Below, piece after piece: positions 1 through 5,292 of a stretch of DNA of 7,376 nt. The DNA lies in NCBI GenBank assembly GCA_007116865.1, contig SKHR01000203.1, forward strand, positions 1 through 7,376, in the 5' to 3' direction. Source of the DNA: Marinospirillum sp. (GTDB lineage Bacteria > Pseudomonadota > Gammaproteobacteria > Pseudomonadales > Halomonadaceae). How positions within the stretch are numbered: the first letter of the stretch is position 1; the number at the start of each line of letters is the position of its first letter. The notes under the pieces are model-generated. The model was given only the letters and a program-made list of their open reading frames with translations. It had not been told where the DNA came from and made no database searches. The position numbers were made by a program, and so were the translations under genes.

Positions 1-118
1 AAGCCGCCGGGCTGGCGGTGTTAGCCCTTGGAGAGAATGTAAGTGGCATAGGTCAAGCACCTGTGTCCGGTTCTCAGTGAATTGGGAATCCCCTTCCTTC
101 AGGGAGGGGAGCAGTCAA
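1..118 (+). mobile_element. Right end of an IS200/IS605-family (IS1341-like) element
   Basis: Only the right-hand part of the element lies in the window. It consists of the 3' end of a tnpB-like frame, a short spacer, then a G+C-rich hairpin (left arm 89-97, loop TTCA, right arm 102-110, one T:G wobble), followed by GCAGTCAA. A hairpin of the type AATCCCC...GGGGAG followed by TCAA is the familiar right end of TnpB-carrying IS200/IS605 relatives. The edge is placed at the A of TCAA (118), which is an inference from that pattern. Elements of this kind move as single-stranded DNA through the hairpin, do not make target duplications and usually rely on a TnpA supplied elsewhere. The left end, any tnpA and the TAM side are outside the window. 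Confidence 0.68.
3..80 (+). CDS. tnpB: TnpB RNA-guided nuclease, C-terminal fragment (runs off the left edge)
   Basis: In the third frame the window opens with AAGLAVLALGENVSG and continues to a TGA stop at 78-80. The AAGLAVLA-G-E pattern matches the tail that follows the RuvC-like domain in many TnpB/OrfB proteins (…NI-AAGLAVLACGE…). TnpB is the RNA-guided DNA endonuclease of IS200/IS605 elements and the relative of Cas12. It cuts target DNA using an omega RNA made from its own 3' end. None of the catalytic Asp/Glu residues or zinc-finger cysteines are in view, so whether the gene is intact cannot be judged. The call rests on this short tail plus the characteristic right-end hairpin eight bases downstream of the stop. 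Confidence 0.66.
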   Translation, partial: AAGLAVLALGENVSGIGQAPVSGSQ

Positions 119-119
119 T

Positions 120-171
120 GCTGAACTCCTGCTTGCCAAACAGACAAGTCTGCTGATCTGATGAGTTCAGC
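120..171. repeat. 9-bp inverted repeat beside the IS right end
   Basis: GCTGAACTC at 120-128 pairs perfectly with GAGTTCAGC at 163-171 across 34 bases. Inside the loop there is a smaller dyad, CAGAC-AA-GTCTG (141-152). Neither strand shows a T tract after the stem, so it is not a standard rho-independent terminator. The rest of the 119-233 gap is A+T-rich from about 183 onward and contains a small dyad ATAAC-TATT-GTTAT (195-208), with no gene and no clear terminator for the fol operon. The role of the repeat is unknown. Because it begins two bases past the inferred element edge, one arm would lie inside the putative TnpB guide. Confidence 0.5.
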
Positions 172-233
172 TTAAGACAGCACAACTATAAATTATAACT
201 ATTGTTATTTATTCAATCGATAACAAAAACCGA

Positions 234-497
234 TCAGCCTAGATTCATCAGCCAAAAAGCCAAATGCAGAAGCAGTACCGCTACGCTGATCCCGGCTGCA
301 CCAAAAACCAGCATCATGCCGGTGTAGCGCTTAGGATTGGCTAAAATCTTGCCACGTGCTATCCAGGCTACCACCAGCGCAGCGCCCGCTAACAGCACAC
401 CGACCTGAATGATCATGATTCCAGCAAAAGCCAGAACCAGTGCCAGCGTGGCAAGATTATGATTGCGACGCTGCGGGGATTGGACTGAATCACTCAT
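234..497 (-). CDS. Small integral membrane protein of unknown function, third gene of the fol operon
   Basis: This 87-residue protein has a short polar N-terminus with a basic QRRN stretch (residues 9-12). A long hydrophobic segment follows (about 16-46, one long or two short helices), then a basic loop around RGKILANPKRY (48-58), and a second hydrophobic segment (60-84). Positive charges before the first helix and in the loop suggest a two- or three-helix inner-membrane protein, but the topology is not settled. The start is supported by AGGAG six bases upstream of the ATG. Its start codon overlaps the 3' end of folX by 8 bases, so the two are very likely translationally coupled. I do not recognise the family. 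The coupling suggests co-expression with pterin synthesis, but no function follows from that. The frame ends at a TGA at 234-236 followed by A+T-rich DNA. Confidence 0.75.
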   Translation of the reverse strand: MSDSVQSPQRRNHNLATLALVLAFAGIMIIQVGVLLAGAALVVAWIARGKILANPKRYTGMMLVFGAAGISVAVLLLHLAFWLMNLG

Positions 498-897
498 CCT
501 GTTCTCCTAAGGGGTTTTGAGCCGGACGTCTGGCTTTGAGGGTAACCGAAACCGAGTCGGCAAAACGCAGTGCATGGGGTTTATCCACCTCAACCTCAGC
601 CGCCAGAACCGATGAATGAGACATCAGAATATCCAGGAGTTCACGCGTCAGGGTTTCCAGCAAGGAAAACCGCCCCTGTTCAACATGGGCAATCATTCGC
701 TTGGTCAGGGTGCGGTAGTTCAGCGCCTCATCAATGGCTTGACTGGCCAGGGCTCGATCGGCGGCGTAGGTCAGCTGAGCATTGATCACCACATCCTGAC
801 GGTTTTTGATCTCGTCTTCATTGATACCGATATAGGTGCGCAGGCGCAGGTTCTTGATCCGAATTTGGGCCAGGGCATAGGGGTCAGACAGGGGCAT
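490..897 (-). CDS. folX: Dihydroneopterin triphosphate 2'-epimerase (FolX)
   Basis: FolX converts 7,8-dihydroneopterin triphosphate to dihydromonapterin triphosphate, the branch that leads to tetrahydromonapterin, a cofactor for phenylalanine hydroxylase in some gammaproteobacteria. The 135-residue protein is a single tunnelling-fold (FolB/FolX) domain. It closely follows the remembered E. coli FolX sequence: IRIKNLRLRTYIGI (12-25), NRQDVVIN (32-39), ALNYRTLTK (58-66), GRFSLLETLT (75-84) and EVDKPHALRFADSVSVTL (103-120). Glu81 and Lys106 match the conserved active-site Glu and Lys of the family. LNYRT instead of the FolB VDY pattern, together with HALRFADSVS, favours FolX over dihydroneopterin aldolase. 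It is about 15 residues longer than E. coli FolX, with a polar tail (124-135). It lies 8 bases downstream of folE and overlaps the next gene. Confidence 0.92.
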   Translation of the reverse strand: MPLSDPYALAQIRIKNLRLRTYIGINEDEIKNRQDVVINAQLTYAADRALASQAIDEALNYRTLTKRMIAHVEQGRFSLLETLTRELLDILMSHSSVLAAEVEVDKPHALRFADSVSVTLKARRPAQNPLGEQDE

Positions 898-908
898 AAG
901 ACCTCCTA
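898..908 (-). promoter_or_regulatory. Strong Shine-Dalgarno of folX overlapping the folE stop codon
   Basis: On the minus strand AGGAGGT occupies 907-901, four bases from the folX ATG. Its first two bases are the last two bases of the folE TAG stop (908-906). This arrangement fixes the folX start and indicates that ribosomes finishing folE land on the folX initiation site, so FolX output would follow FolE output. Confidence 0.75.
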
Positions 909-1475
909 ATCCAGTAGCTTAAGAAATTCTTGGCGGGTGTTTTGTGAGTTGCGCAGGTGTCCCAGCATCACCGAGGTGCGCATCTGCGAGTTTTGCTTTT
1001 CTACACCGCGCATCATCATGCACAGGTGGCGTGCCTCAATGATCACACCTACCCCTGCGGCCTGAGTCACACTCTGCACGGCAGAAGCAATTTGATGAGT
1101 CAGTTGCTCTTGAATCTGCAAACGCCGCGAATACATATCCACGATCCGTGCAAACTTGGACAGCCCCAGCACCTTACCCCGCGGCAAATAACCTATATGA
1201 CACTTGCCAATAAACGGCAGCAGATGGTGTTCACACAAGGAGTAGAGTTCGATGTCTTTGATCACGACCAGCTCATCCGTATCTGAGCTGAAGACCGCCC
1301 CATTGACCAGTTCTTCCAGGGTTTGACGGTACCCACGCGTCAGAAAGCTCATGGCTTTTGCGGCTCGCATGGGAGTATTCTGCAAACCCTCTCGTTGCGG
1401 GTCTTCGCCAACCAGTCGAATGATTTGCTCGTAGTGTTCAGCCAACTCATTGGTTGTGTTTTGTGGCAGTTCCAT
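906..1475 (-). CDS. folE: GTP cyclohydrolase I (FolE)
   Basis: FolE hydrolyses GTP to 7,8-dihydroneopterin triphosphate and formate, the first step of folate and pterin synthesis, as a cytosolic homodecamer with zinc. The 189-residue protein has the hallmark CEHHLLPFIGKCHIGYLP (81-98), SKFARIVDMYSRRLQIQEQL (106-125) and EARHLCMMMRGV (147-158). The expected zinc ligands Cys81, His84 and Cys152 and the catalytic His150 are all present, so this is the zinc-dependent type I enzyme, not FolE2. The length fits compact bacterial forms near 190 residues. It leads a minus-strand operon with folX. The leader before the ATG has an A7 run and only a poor ribosome site (GAG about 11 bases upstream), and I found no convincing promoter. 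A FolM-type reductase is not in the window. Confidence 0.96.
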   Translation of the reverse strand: MELPQNTTNELAEHYEQIIRLVGEDPQREGLQNTPMRAAKAMSFLTRGYRQTLEELVNGAVFSSDTDELVVIKDIELYSLCEHHLLPFIGKCHIGYLPRGKVLGLSKFARIVDMYSRRLQIQEQLTHQIASAVQSVTQAAGVGVIIEARHLCMMMRGVEKQNSQMRTSVMLGHLRNSQNTRQEFLKLLD

Positions 1476-1637
1476 AAGGTTTTTTTCTCGGTCTTTTACC
1501 CATCTGAGGGGACGACTGATGCACGCCCCACTTTACCGACTATTTTACTAGGAAATTACTCTGCTGTGGCTTATTATTTTCACGCTTGTATAGAACCTTG
1601 ATGCGTCAAACTGACATCCAACGCCTGTCAGGGGTTC

Positions 1638-1646
1638 TGATATACT
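1638..1646 (+). promoter_or_regulatory. Extended -10 promoter candidate for the secreted-protein gene
   Basis: TGATATACT at 1638-1646 fits the extended -10 form TGN-TATAAT with one mismatch in the hexamer. No good -35 stands 16-18 bases upstream, which is tolerated by extended -10 promoters. Initiation would fall near 1652-1655, giving an untranslated leader of about 95-100 bases before the gene at 1750. Confidence 0.42.
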
Positions 1647-1689
1647 CTCGCAACATGATAATAATGACACAACCGGAATGCAGGTCATC

Positions 1690-1720
1690 AAAAGCAGATT
1701 TGTGGTAACGCGCTGCTTTT
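1690..1720 (+). other. Leader hairpin ending in TTTT (possible attenuator)
   Basis: AAAAGCAG (1690-1697) is a perfect inverted repeat of CTGCTTTT (1713-1720), with a 15-base loop, followed by ATTAATTAAT. The stem is A/U-rich at the base with a GCAG core, so it is a weak intrinsic terminator at best. A 17-codon frame (1655-1708) stops inside the loop. A regulatory role is inference. Confidence 0.3.
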
Positions 1721-1749
1721 ATTAATTAATCGGATGGATTGCACTGACT

Positions 1750-2244
1750 ATGAAAAAACTCATCGCTGGTTTGGCTTTTGCCGGCCTCTCACTGCCGCTA
1801 CTGGCTCAAGAAACCCTGGTGTTGGATACCAATACCTACCTCGACGCCAGTGTCATTACCGAACTGAACCTTTCTGAAGGTCAGGTGGTAAATAACTACT
1901 GGTTTGCGGTTCAGCCCTCAACCGTACAAGCCCTGACCGACCAGACCATCACTCACTGCGTTTTGGACACTCAGGCCACTCTATCTCAGGGCCAGCTCCA
2001 GTTGACCACTCAGGCACTGCGCTGCCCAACGGTGAGAGGCGATGTGTTCACCAGTCGTGATATTGAAGCGACCATTGCGGCCAGCATCGAAGAGCTCTGC
2101 ACGAGTTCATCCGGTCAACGCTGCAACCAGGTCACCTTCAAACAGGGTTACTCCTACTTGTTTGAGCTGAACCAGAGCGCCAACATGGTGCAAGAGTTCA
2201 ACGCCTCCAGAGAAGTCAATCGTCTGCGCATGCAGGGCGATTAA
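1750..2244 (+). CDS. Secreted or periplasmic four-cysteine protein, unknown family
   Basis: The 164-residue product begins with a typical Sec signal peptide: MKK, a hydrophobic core IAGLAFAGLSLPLL, and LLAQ with probable cleavage after Ala19. The mature part, about 145 residues, has no transmembrane segment. It has four cysteines (70, 92, 117, 125), an even number compatible with two disulfides formed in the periplasm. It is rich in Thr, Gln and Ser (for example LDTQATLSQGQLQLTTQALRC), a composition suggesting beta structure in the first half, while 104-117 and 142-160 look helical. There is no lipobox. The start is fixed by the signal peptide; the ribosome site is weak (GGATGG about 12 bases upstream). 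It is transcribed divergently from folE and convergently with mdh, so it is probably monocistronic. I do not recognise the family and assign no function. Confidence 0.8.
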   Translation: MKKLIAGLAFAGLSLPLLAQETLVLDTNTYLDASVITELNLSEGQVVNNYWFAVQPSTVQALTDQTITHCVLDTQATLSQGQLQLTTQALRCPTVRGDVFTSRDIEATIAASIEELCTSSSGQRCNQVTFKQGYSYLFELNQSANMVQEFNASREVNRLRMQGD

Positions 2245-2259
2245 TCCCGACTTCTTGCA

Positions 2260-2287
2260 TCCGCCCCGCTTGATTCAGCGGGGCGGA
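2260..2287. terminator. Strong hairpin between convergent genes
   Basis: TCCGCCCCGCT (2260-2270) and AGCGGGGCGGA (2277-2287) form a perfect 11-bp stem with a 6-base loop. It lies between the stop of the secreted-protein gene (2244) and the stop of mdh (2303), where a two-way transcript end is expected. Neither strand has a proper T tract after the stem, so it may act with Rho or as a 3'-end stabiliser, not as a classical intrinsic terminator. Confidence 0.6.
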
Positions 2288-2302
2288 AACGCTCTTCAGT
2301 GA

Positions 2303-3403
2303 TCACAGCACCCGATTGGTGGTCAGGTATTTAGACCCTGACTCTGGCCCAGTGCCATCAGCATACAGGGTCACCCCAGAGCGCAAACAGATCGACAGGT
2401 TCTCATGTGAAGCGGCGGTTTCTGCGGGCAGCAGATGGGCAACAGCGGCTTTTTCTTCCAGCAATTCTTGCTCTGTTACCTGCATCATCTGGCGACTGTA
2501 GGGGTTGATCTCCAAACCCTGAACAATTTGATAACGCCCATAATTGCAGCGCACCGGGAAGGAGTAGAAAATGCCTTTGGCGATCCCGTAGCTGCCGTCA
2601 CTGACAATCCCCATGCTGACGATCTGCCCCGGTGGTGTACCCAGCACCCAGTCATGCATATGGTGGATCACCGCCTGAGCCGCCGATGCAGCACTAGAGA
2701 CGCCACGCGCATCAATGATCTGTCCGCCTCGGGTTTGTACCTTGGGAATAAACTCATCCCGATACCAGCTTTGGTCGATCTGATCCATCACCGGTGTGTC
2801 CAACACTCGGGCATGGTGCAGGTCTGGGAACTGAGTGGTTGAGTGGTTACCCCACACGATCACCCCTTGAATATCCAAGGGGTTGGCACCCGTATGATTG
2901 GCCAGAATACCTTTGGTGCGGTTGTGATCCAGCCGGGTCAGGGCAGTAAACTGTGAGGGCGACAACTTGGGTGCATTACGGCTGGCGATCAGTGCATTGG
3001 TATTGGCCGGGTTGCCCACCACCAGTACTTTGACGTCACGGTTGGCATGGTCATTCAAGGCTTTGCCCTGGCGGGTAAAGATTTCCGCATTGACTTCCAG
3101 CAGGTCGCGGCGCTCCATTCCTGGCCCTCGTGGGCGTGCACCAATCAGGATTGCATAGTGCGCATTACTAAAGCCTTCTTCGACATTGTCATGCAGGGTG
3201 ATGGTGTGCAGCAGGGGAAAGGCGCAGTCTTCCAACTCCATGGCAAGGCCACGAAGCGCTTCCATTTTTTCTGGAACTTCAATCAATTGCAGAATAACGG
3301 GTTGATCATCGCCCATCATGCTGCCGTCGGCCAGTTGAAACAATAAGCTGTTACTAATTGCACCAGCAGCGCCGGTGATGGCAATACGGACAGGTCTTCT
3401 CAT
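2303..3403 (-). CDS. mdh: Malate dehydrogenase (NAD-dependent, cytosolic/plant-like type) with a C-terminal extension
   Basis: It interconverts malate and oxaloacetate with NAD(H). From the ATG at 3403 it is 366 residues. Visible motifs are the Rossmann loop TGAAGAI (10-16), MELEDCAFPLL (55-65), the substrate loop GARPRGPGMER (88-98, with Arg92 and Arg98), GNPANTNAL (130-138), RLDHNR (157-162, Asp159 and Arg162), WGNHST (184-189, catalytic His187) and GSYGI (270-274). This is the family of cytosolic and Thermus-like MDH, not the E. coli type. An upstream TTG at 3436 is in frame, but the ATG has AGAGG five bases before it and begins directly at the usual RRPVRIAITG, so I chose the ATG. About 41 residues follow the normal end near AVAHLL (320-325); typical members are near 330. 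It lies 98 bases downstream of dadA. Confidence 0.93.
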   Translation of the reverse strand: MRRPVRIAITGAAGAISNSLLFQLADGSMMGDDQPVILQLIEVPEKMEALRGLAMELEDCAFPLLHTITLHDNVEEGFSNAHYAILIGARPRGPGMERRDLLEVNAEIFTRQGKALNDHANRDVKVLVVGNPANTNALIASRNAPKLSPSQFTALTRLDHNRTKGILANHTGANPLDIQGVIVWGNHSTTQFPDLHHARVLDTPVMDQIDQSWYRDEFIPKVQTRGGQIIDARGVSSAASAAQAVIHHMHDWVLGTPPGQIVSMGIVSDGSYGIAKGIFYSFPVRCNYGRYQIVQGLEINPYSRQMMQVTEQELLEEKAAVAHLLPAETAASHENLSICLRSGVTLYADGTGPESGSKYLTTNRVL

Positions 3404-3416
3404 AAGGGCCTCTTTG

Positions 3417-3451
3417 TTATTCTGGTCAATGGGCAAGGCCGACCAGAATAA
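3417..3451. repeat. Perfect 11-bp inverted repeat upstream of mdh
   Basis: TTATTCTGGTC (3417-3427) and GACCAGAATAA (3441-3451) are exact inverted copies separated by 13 bases. The near arm ends 13 bases before the mdh ATG, just upstream of its ribosome site. It could be a two-fold operator or, if transcribed, a leader hairpin next to the Shine-Dalgarno. It is not a terminator for dadA, since no T tract follows on the minus strand. Confidence 0.6.
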
Positions 3452-3464
3452 AACATGGCCTCCA

Positions 3465-3478
3465 AGAGGTTAACCTCT
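3465..3478. repeat. 14-bp perfect palindrome between dadA and mdh
   Basis: AGAGGTTAACCTCT reads the same on both strands with no spacer. A loopless palindrome is a poor RNA hairpin and more likely a protein site. It stands 24 bases downstream of the dadA stop and 62 bases upstream of the mdh ATG, where an mdh promoter would be expected. No convincing -35/-10 pair was found around it. Confidence 0.5.
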
Positions 3479-3501
3479 CAAGGCGCGGTGATTTGTCGCA
3501 A

Positions 3502-4719
3502 TTATTGACCTGAATCAACCTGAGCCGCGAGCATTTCTGCTGTCGCGGCAGATAAAGTCCAGCCCAGATGCCCGTGCCCGGTATTGTAATACACCCCCGA
3601 ATAGCGACCCGGCCCGACCCTGGGCACCATGTCGGGCAACATGGGTCGCAGACCGGCCCAGGGCACTGCATGCTCAGTACAAACCTGAGGAAACTCCTTT
3701 TCGACCCAGCGCACCAGGGGCTGAATACGCTTGGTACGAATATCTTTATTTATGCCTGCAAATTCAGCGGTTCCGGCCACTCGCAGGCGATCCTCACCCA
3801 AACGGCTACAAACCAACTTCACCGATTCATCCAGCAGACTCACCTGGGGTGCGGCTTGACGGCTAAGCGTATCTTCTAATGGCAGAGTGATGGAGTAGCC
3901 TTTCACGGGGTAAATGGGCAGCCGGTCACCCAACCAGCGCGCCATTTGGCGACTATTCACTCCCGCGCAGATCACTACCCCATCCACCTGATCAGCCCAG
4001 GGGGCGTTCGGTGAATCACCTTCCAGCCAAAAGCCCTGAGACAGGCGTTGAATCTCTTTGACGGAGTGCTGCCAGTAAAAGTGGACTCCGCGTCGCTCAC
4101 AGGCCGCGGTCAGCCCAACACAAAACTGGTGAATATCCCCACTGGCATCACCGGGCGTGTAGAGGCCACCGGCATATTGACCTTGCAAAGCGGGCTCCAG
4201 TTGATGCATTTCTTCGTTGGTGACGACATGACGTTCCAGCCCACCTTGTACTAACAAGGCATTGACCTTTTGTGCCGCTGCCAGATCCTGGGCGGTGTGG
4301 TAAAGATGTAAAATGCCTTTATCCTGGCGGGCATAATCGATCTGCTCTTCTTCGGCCCAGCTTTGCAAAAGACTTCGAGCCGCCAGTGCCATTTCCAAAC
4401 AGGTCAAGGTGGAGGTTTGATAACGGGCAATACCCGCCATGAAACGCAGCATCCAGTCCAGCTTGGGCCAGGTTGGCAGCGGGTGAATCAATAGCGGGGC
4501 CTGAGGATTAAACATCCAGCGCACCCCTTTGATCAGATTGGGCCAGTTATTCCAAGCCTCAGCATTAGAAGCTGAAAGCTGCCCACCATTGGCGTAAGAG
4601 GTCTCCATCGCTGGATAGCGCGCCTGCTCGTAAACCCGCACGTCAAAACCACGACGACTCAGTGCGTAGGCACTGGTGATTCCGGTGATTCCTGCGCCGA
4701 TGACCGCTATTTTTTTCAT
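3502..4719 (-). CDS. dadA: D-amino acid dehydrogenase (DadA family, FAD-dependent)
   Basis: DadA oxidatively deaminates D-amino acids to 2-oxo acids and ammonia, passing electrons to the respiratory chain at the inner face of the membrane. The 405-residue protein opens with KKIAVIGAGITGITSAYAL, whose GAGITG (8-13) is the FAD-binding dinucleotide loop. It continues with the family signature ETSYANGGQLS (39-49), a substrate-domain region with KGYSITLPL (273-281), and the C-terminal FAD contacts WAGLRPMLPDMVPRVG (354-369) and YNTGHGHLGWTLS (378-390). It is slightly shorter than E. coli DadA (about 430). The start is set by the Rossmann motif; the ribosome site GGTGGGG is moderate. The racemase dadX usually found beside it is absent; mdh follows instead. 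A related glycine/D-amino acid oxidase is possible, but the signature favours DadA. Confidence 0.9.
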   Translation of the reverse strand: MKKIAVIGAGITGITSAYALSRRGFDVRVYEQARYPAMETSYANGGQLSASNAEAWNNWPNLIKGVRWMFNPQAPLLIHPLPTWPKLDWMLRFMAGIARYQTSTLTCLEMALAARSLLQSWAEEEQIDYARQDKGILHLYHTAQDLAAAQKVNALLVQGGLERHVVTNEEMHQLEPALQGQYAGGLYTPGDASGDIHQFCVGLTAACERRGVHFYWQHSVKEIQRLSQGFWLEGDSPNAPWADQVDGVVICAGVNSRQMARWLGDRLPIYPVKGYSITLPLEDTLSRQAAPQVSLLDESVKLVCSRLGEDRLRVAGTAEFAGINKDIRTKRIQPLVRWVEKEFPQVCTEHAVPWAGLRPMLPDMVPRVGPGRYSGVYYNTGHGHLGWTLSAATAEMLAAQVDSGQ

Positions 4720-4852
4720 AAAACCCCACCAGGCCGGTTAAATCCTCAAAGCTGAGCGATAAGTGAGATCAGAGCTTGGCATGACCCTATCCTTGGGTGT
4801 AAGTTTACCTGATCGATTCTTAATTCGCTTGCTTGAGTCAATGGAAAACATC

Positions 4853-5257
4853 ATGTCTGACCTGACCTCCTCTTTGCGTTTGCAGCACTACGACCAACCC
4901 GCCATGGACAGGGCCCACCATCGCATGACTGCGCTGCTGGGTGCCTTTCCGCGTGCGTCTGAAGAAGCCCTGCGCAACCTGCTGCACCAACTGATGCAAA
5001 CCGCTTCAGATCACTTTGATCAGGAAGAGCGTTTCATGCTGGCCACTGACTATGATGACTATGAAACTCACCGAGCCGAGCACCAGCACTTTATCTCGAT
5101 GCTGACACGCTTCAAGCAGGAAATTGAACTGGGCAAAACGCCGAACAAACTCAGCTTATATGAACAGCTATGCAGCTGGCAGGATGAGCACCAACAAAGC
5201 TGGGATGACCCCTTAGCACAGCATCTGCGTCACACCACCTGCTGGAAAGATTCGTGA
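4853..5257 (+). CDS. Bacteriohemerythrin (single-domain hemerythrin)
   Basis: Hemerythrins bind O2 at a non-haem di-iron site in a four-helix bundle and serve in oxygen storage, delivery or sensing, and in iron or nitric oxide responses. This 134-residue protein keeps the full ligand set in order: His22 (MDRAHHRM, with His23 as neighbour), His54 and Glu58 (HFDQEE), His73 and His77 (HRAEH), then His113 and Asp118 (HQQSWD). No other domain is attached, so it is probably a soluble O2-binding protein and not a chemotaxis receptor. The frame is open upstream to a GTG at 4763, and there is another ATG at 4841. I chose 4853 because MSDLTSSLRL leads directly into the domain, GGAAA stands five bases upstream, and the length fits the family. 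It diverges from dadA and converges on the LysR gene. Confidence 0.88.
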   Translation: MSDLTSSLRLQHYDQPAMDRAHHRMTALLGAFPRASEEALRNLLHQLMQTASDHFDQEERFMLATDYDDYETHRAEHQHFISMLTRFKQEIELGKTPNKLSLYEQLCSWQDEHQQSWDDPLAQHLRHTTCWKDS

Positions 5258-5267
5258 GGGACAAACG

Positions 5268-5292
5268 GGTGGCCGCTCAATCTGCGGCCACC
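5268..5292. terminator. Hairpin at the hemerythrin/lysR convergence
   Basis: GGTGGCCGC (5268-5276) and GCGGCCACC (5284-5292) form a perfect 9-bp stem with a 7-base loop. The right arm and loop encode the last residues and stop of the LysR gene. On the minus strand the stem is followed by CGTTTGT, a weak T-rich tail; on the plus strand there is none. It most likely ends lysR transcription and may also stop hemerythrin read-through. Confidence 0.5.

Larger units (their letters stand above)
1..134 (+). ncRNA. Putative omega RNA 3' scaffold and guide
   Basis: In characterised TnpB systems the guide RNA is transcribed across the 3' end of tnpB and the right-end hairpin, and the guide proper is the first roughly 16-20 bases of flanking DNA. 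By analogy, the scaffold here would run through 1-118 with the closing hairpin at 89-110, and the guide would begin at 119 (TGCTGAACTCCTGCTT). The 5' end lies outside the window. The scaffold hairpin is visible directly. Transcription, processing and guide length are inferred from the family. Confidence 0.42.

Noticed and set aside
120..171. Integron attC-like site
   Set aside because: The arms GCTGAAC and GTTCAGC each miss the attC core consensus (RYYYAAC/GTTRRRY) at one position, the inner boxes do not pair, and there is no cassette context.
490..897. Dihydroneopterin aldolase FolB
   Set aside because: The sequence matches FolX signatures (RIKNLRLRT, LNYRT, KPHALRFADSVS) more closely than FolB, and it adjoins folE as folX does in pseudomonads.
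1476..1610. folE promoter (TTGACG at 1609-1604, TATACA at 1592-1587, minus strand)
   Set aside because: The spacer is only 11 bases. Other -10-like matches (AATAAT at 1578-1573, TAAAAT at 1547-1542) have no partner -35, so no promoter was called.
3404..3436. TTG start adding 11 residues to malate dehydrogenase
   Set aside because: The ATG at 3403 has AGAGG at good spacing and starts exactly at the conserved N-terminus. The longer form would run through one arm of the 11-bp inverted repeat and has no ribosome site.
3426..3671. 81-residue minus-strand frame with several cysteines
   Set aside because: It lies mostly inside dadA in another frame and runs through the dyads before mdh. It is a shadow frame with no start context.
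4763..4852. N-terminal extension of the hemerythrin (GTG at 4763, ATG at 4841)
   Set aside because: The added residues are not family-like, no ribosome site supports them, and the 4853 start gives a standard-length domain.
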